Source: Siderastrea radians
Taxonomy: Eukaryota; Cnidaria; Anthozoa; Scleractinia; Rhizangiidae
Assembly: GCA_964017195.1 (NCBI GenBank)
Contig: OZ024896.1
Coordinates: 1,116,001-1,180,000, forward strand
Direction of reading: 5' to 3'
DNA length: 64,000 nucleotides
The position numbers and the translations under genes are program-made. Shown here in pieces: positions 61,866-64,000 of this stretch; position 1 is the first letter of the stretch, and each line of letters begins with the position of its first letter. The notes below the pieces were generated by a model. That model did no database searches. It was not told the origin of the DNA and saw only the letters and a program-made list of their open reading frames with translations.

Positions 61866-62843
61866 AGGGTCTGGGAATGCCTCAAAATGGAGTTTTTTCC
61901 CTAAGGATGTCACATATCGCGATTTCTTTGTACTTTTGCACAAATGGAATTTTTTTCGGATGGTCCCAAAGGGTTTGAATGCATTTGGGACCCTTGCGCA
62001 TGCAGCTGAGAGCGGCAATTAGGTTTTATGGGTCTTGGAATGCCTCAAAATGGGGTTTTTTTCCTAACGATCTCACATATCGCGATTTCTTTGTACTTTT
62101 GCACAAAAGGAATCTTTTTCGGATGGTCCCAAAGGGTTTAAATGCATTTGGGACCTTTGTGCATGCAGCTGAGAGCGGCAATTAGCTTTTTTCTGCTTTT
62201 TGGGAACAATTCAAGCCCTGAAAAAGTGCAGCATTTCTTAGTATCGCCAAATTCTATAAAAATAGCGGCAAATGCATTGTTTTTTGGTGACGCGACGGGA
62301 TCTGAGGTGCTTTTATGCTGGGGCCGTTGCACCAAAATCAGCACTTTTTTGAGGGACCCACCCCACCCCTCTGAAAACGGAAATATCCACCTTATTGACA
62401 GAATCGCAGACTTTCTACACAATAAACTTTTTTTTCTGATAGCCCCGAGGGATTTGCATTTTTTGGGGCCTCTGGGGAGCATTTTTAGCGCCCTTGAGCA
62501 CGTGCAACACCTTTTTTAGCCTCTGGGAATGCTCCAAAATGGGGTTCTTTCCCTAAGGATCTCACATATCGCGATTTCTTTGTACTTTTGCACAAAAGGA
62601 ATTTTTTTCGGATGGTCCCAAAGGGTTTGAATACATTTGGGACCTTTGCGCATGCAGCTGAGAGCGGCAATTAGCTTTTTAGGGTCTGGGAATGCCTCAA
62701 AATGGAGTTTTTTCCCTAAGAATGTCACATATCACGATTTCTTTGTACTTTTGCACAAAAGGAACTTTTTTCGGATGGTCCCAAAGGGTTTGAATGCATT
62801 TGGGACCTTTGCGCATGCAGCTGAGAGCGGCAATTAGCTTTTT
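61866..62843 (+). repeat. 978 bp tandem duplication, copy 2
   Basis: Repeats copy 1 at an offset of exactly 978, with A2 61866 and 62029, B1 62192, B2 62352, A1 62518 and A2 62681. I noticed only a few differences, for example TATCGCTATTTC against TATCGCGATTTC and CCTAACAATC against CCTAACGATC. The crossover produced the array's second hexamer (61540-62517). Confidence 0.91.
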
Positions 62844-63166
62844 AGGGTCTGGGAATGCCTCAAAATGGGGTTTTTTCCCTAAGGATCTCACATATCGCGA
62901 TTTCTTTGTACTTTTGCACAAAAGGAATTTTTTCGGATGGTCCCAAAGGGATTGAATGCCAATGGGACCTTTGCGCATGCAGCTGAGAGCGGCAATTAGC
63001 TTTTTTCTGCTTTTTGGGACCAATTCAAGCCCTGAAAAAGTGCAGCATTTTTTTAGTATCGCCAAATTCTATAAAAATAGCGCCAAATGCATTGCTTTTT
63101 GGTGCCGCAACAGGATCTGAGGTGCTTTTATGCTGGGGCCGTTGCACCAAAATCAGCACTTTTTTG

Positions 63167-63332
63167 AGGGACCCACCCCACCCCTCTGAAAACGGAAATA
63201 TCCACCTTATCGACAGAATCGCAGACTTTCTACACAATAAACTTTTTTTTCTGATAGCCCCGAGGGATTTGCATTTTTTGGGGCCTCTGGGGAGCATTTT
63301 TAGCGCACCTGAGCACGTACAACACCTTTTTT
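63167..63332 (+). repeat. Reference copy of monomer B2 (166 bp)
   Basis: B2 begins AGGGACCCACCCC and ends CACCTTTTTT. Landmarks are GGAAATATCC, TTATCGACAG, AATCGC (ATCGC at about base 52), a T8 run, a dyad AGCCCCGAG (63256-63264) / TTTGGGGCC (63277-63285), GAGCATTTTTAGCGC, and normally the palindrome GCACGTGC, which is GCACGTAC in this copy. The segment from the T-run through GGGGCCT aligns with the equivalent A segment with few changes, so B2 is a diverged A-like monomer. I found no B2-B2 tandem. Confidence 0.92.
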
Positions 63333-63657
63333 AGCCTCTGGGAATGCTCCAAAATGGGGTTTTTTCCCTAAGGATCTCACATATCGCGATTTCTTTGTAC
63401 TTTTGCACAAAAGGAATTTTTTTCGGATGGTCCCAAAGGGTTTGAATGCATTTGGGACCTTTGCGCATGCCGCTGAGAGCGGCAATTAGCTTTTGAGGGT
63501 CTGGGAATGCCTCAAAATGGGGTTTTTCCCTAATTATCTCACATATCGCGATTTCTTTGTACTTTGGCACAAAAGGAATTTTTTTCGGATGGTCCTCAAG
63601 GGTTTGAATGCATTTGGGACCTTTGCGCATGCAGCTGAGAGCGGCAATTAGCTTTTT

Positions 63658-63817
63658 TCTGCTTTTTGGGACCAATTCAAGCCCTGAAAAGGTGCAGCAT
63701 TTTTTAGTATCGCCAAATTCTATAAAAATAGCGCCAAATGCATTGTTTTTTGGTGCCGCAACGGGATCTGAGGTGCTTTTATGCTGGGGCCGTTGCACCA
63801 AAATCAGCACTTTTTTG
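63658..63817 (+). repeat. Reference copy of monomer B1 (160 bp)
   Basis: B1 begins TCTGCTTTTTGGGACC and ends just before AGGGACCC. Landmarks are a T6 run, TATCGCC with ATCGC at about base 52, TATAAAAA (63721-63728), AAATGCATTG, a T6 run, and an interrupted dyad GGTG-CCG-CAAC/GTTGCACC (63752-63799). A further TGCTG/CAGCA pair brackets the 3' part. The register of the ATCGC box, T-run and dyad matches A and B2, indicating common ancestry. B1 is always followed by B2, and I saw no B1-B1 tandem. This copy has one visible departure from the majority (AAAGGTG for AAAAGTG). Confidence 0.92.
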
Positions 63818-64000
63818 AGGGACCCACCCCACCCCTCTGAAAACGGAAATATCCACCTTATCGACAGAATCGCAGACTTTCTACACAATAAACTTTTTTT
63901 TCTGATAGCCCCGAGGGATTTGCATTTTTTGGGGCCTCTGGGAGCATTTTTAGCGCACCTGAGCACGTGCAACACCTTTCTTAGCCTCTGGGATTGCTCC

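Larger units (their letters stand above)
1..64000 (+). repeat. Satellite array, about 390 monomers of ~163 bp in higher-order repeats
   Basis: Every part of the window can be assigned to one of three related monomers (A, B1, B2), all in the same orientation, with no foreign insertion and no unassigned stretch. Units follow the pattern A1-(A2)n-B1-B2 with n = 0 to 3, giving lengths near 489, 652, 815 and 978 bp. I traced 106 complete units: 36 trimers, 48 tetramers, 12 pentamers, 2 hexamers, 6 copies of a deletion chimera and 2 other deletion units. A monomer near 163 bp organised in higher-order repeats is typical of eukaryotic centromeric or heterochromatic satellites; assigning this array to a centromere is inference only. 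Unit boundaries here are set at the AGCCTCTGGG start of A1, which is a convention. Boundaries and counts were read by eye and may be off by a base or two. Confidence 0.97.
62844..64000 (+). repeat. Array continues to the window edge
   Basis: A2 62844, B1 63006 and B2 63167 complete a pentamer begun at 62518. A tetramer follows (63333-63982: A1 63333, A2 63496, B1 63658, B2 63818). The first 18 bases of another A1 (63983-64000) run off the end, so the array extends beyond the window. Confidence 0.93.

Noticed and set aside
63752..63766. Possible CENP-B box around GCCGCAACGGG in B1
   Set aside because: It lacks the TTCG half and the correctly spaced A of the canonical box; only the CGGG part fits.
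1..64000. CRISPR-like regular repeats
   Set aside because: Repeats of 160 bp or more abut directly without unique spacers, and no cas-type gene is present.

Overview
The whole 64 kb window is one uninterrupted head-to-tail satellite DNA array, with every copy in the same orientation. I find no real protein gene, RNA gene, transposon, CRISPR array or single-copy stretch. It looks like eukaryotic (centromeric, pericentromeric or other heterochromatic) DNA: the monomer is about 163 bp, copies are nested at several scales, and there are no bacterial-style genes. The species cannot be identified from sequence alone. The frequent T and A tracts between GC-rich segments superficially recall some avian microchromosome satellites, but I could not test that.

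Building blocks. Three related monomer families of nearly equal length make up the array: A (about 163 bp), B1 (about 160 bp) and B2 (about 165 bp). They share landmarks at matching positions: an ATCGC box near base 51-52, a T-run near base 80-91, and an interrupted inverted repeat just after it. They therefore look like diverged descendants of one ancestral monomer. A occurs in two states. A1 begins AGCCTCTGGG and follows B2. A2 begins AGGGTCTGGG and follows another A.

Grammar. I traced 106 complete units plus partial units at both ends. Apart from eight rearranged units, each reads A1-(A2)n-B1-B2 with n = 0 to 3: 36 trimers (about 489 bp), 48 tetramers (about 652 bp), 12 pentamers (about 815 bp) and 2 hexamers (about 978 bp). 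The rearranged units are six copies of one A2/B2 deletion chimera (about 378 bp with its A1), one B1/B2 deletion at 13.7 kb, and one A/B1 fusion at 55.0-55.35 kb. In the maps below, 3/4/5/6 are unit sizes in monomers and X is A1 plus the chimera.

Layout. 1-0.87 kb: start of the array. 0.87-7.97 kb: two copies of a 3.3-3.8 kb higher-order block. 8-15 kb: mostly trimers. 15.2-18.9 kb: a 2.17 kb duplication. 18.1-31.9 kb: two nearly identical 6.9 kb copies with the same order of 11 units. 32-42.8 kb: mixed trimers, tetramers and a pentamer, with a duplicated 1.6 kb segment. 43-44.6 kb: an 815 bp tandem duplication. 45-58.3 kb: mostly tetramers, with a 3 kb block present twice and part of it a third time. 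59.9-63.3 kb: pentamers and a hexamer, with a 978 bp tandem duplication.

The array records repeated unequal exchange at several scales, microhomology deletion and short-tract gene conversion. The most interesting signals are the A-only copy-number rule, the chimera and its precise later collapses, and a stem-like dyad with apparent compensatory changes between monomer families.
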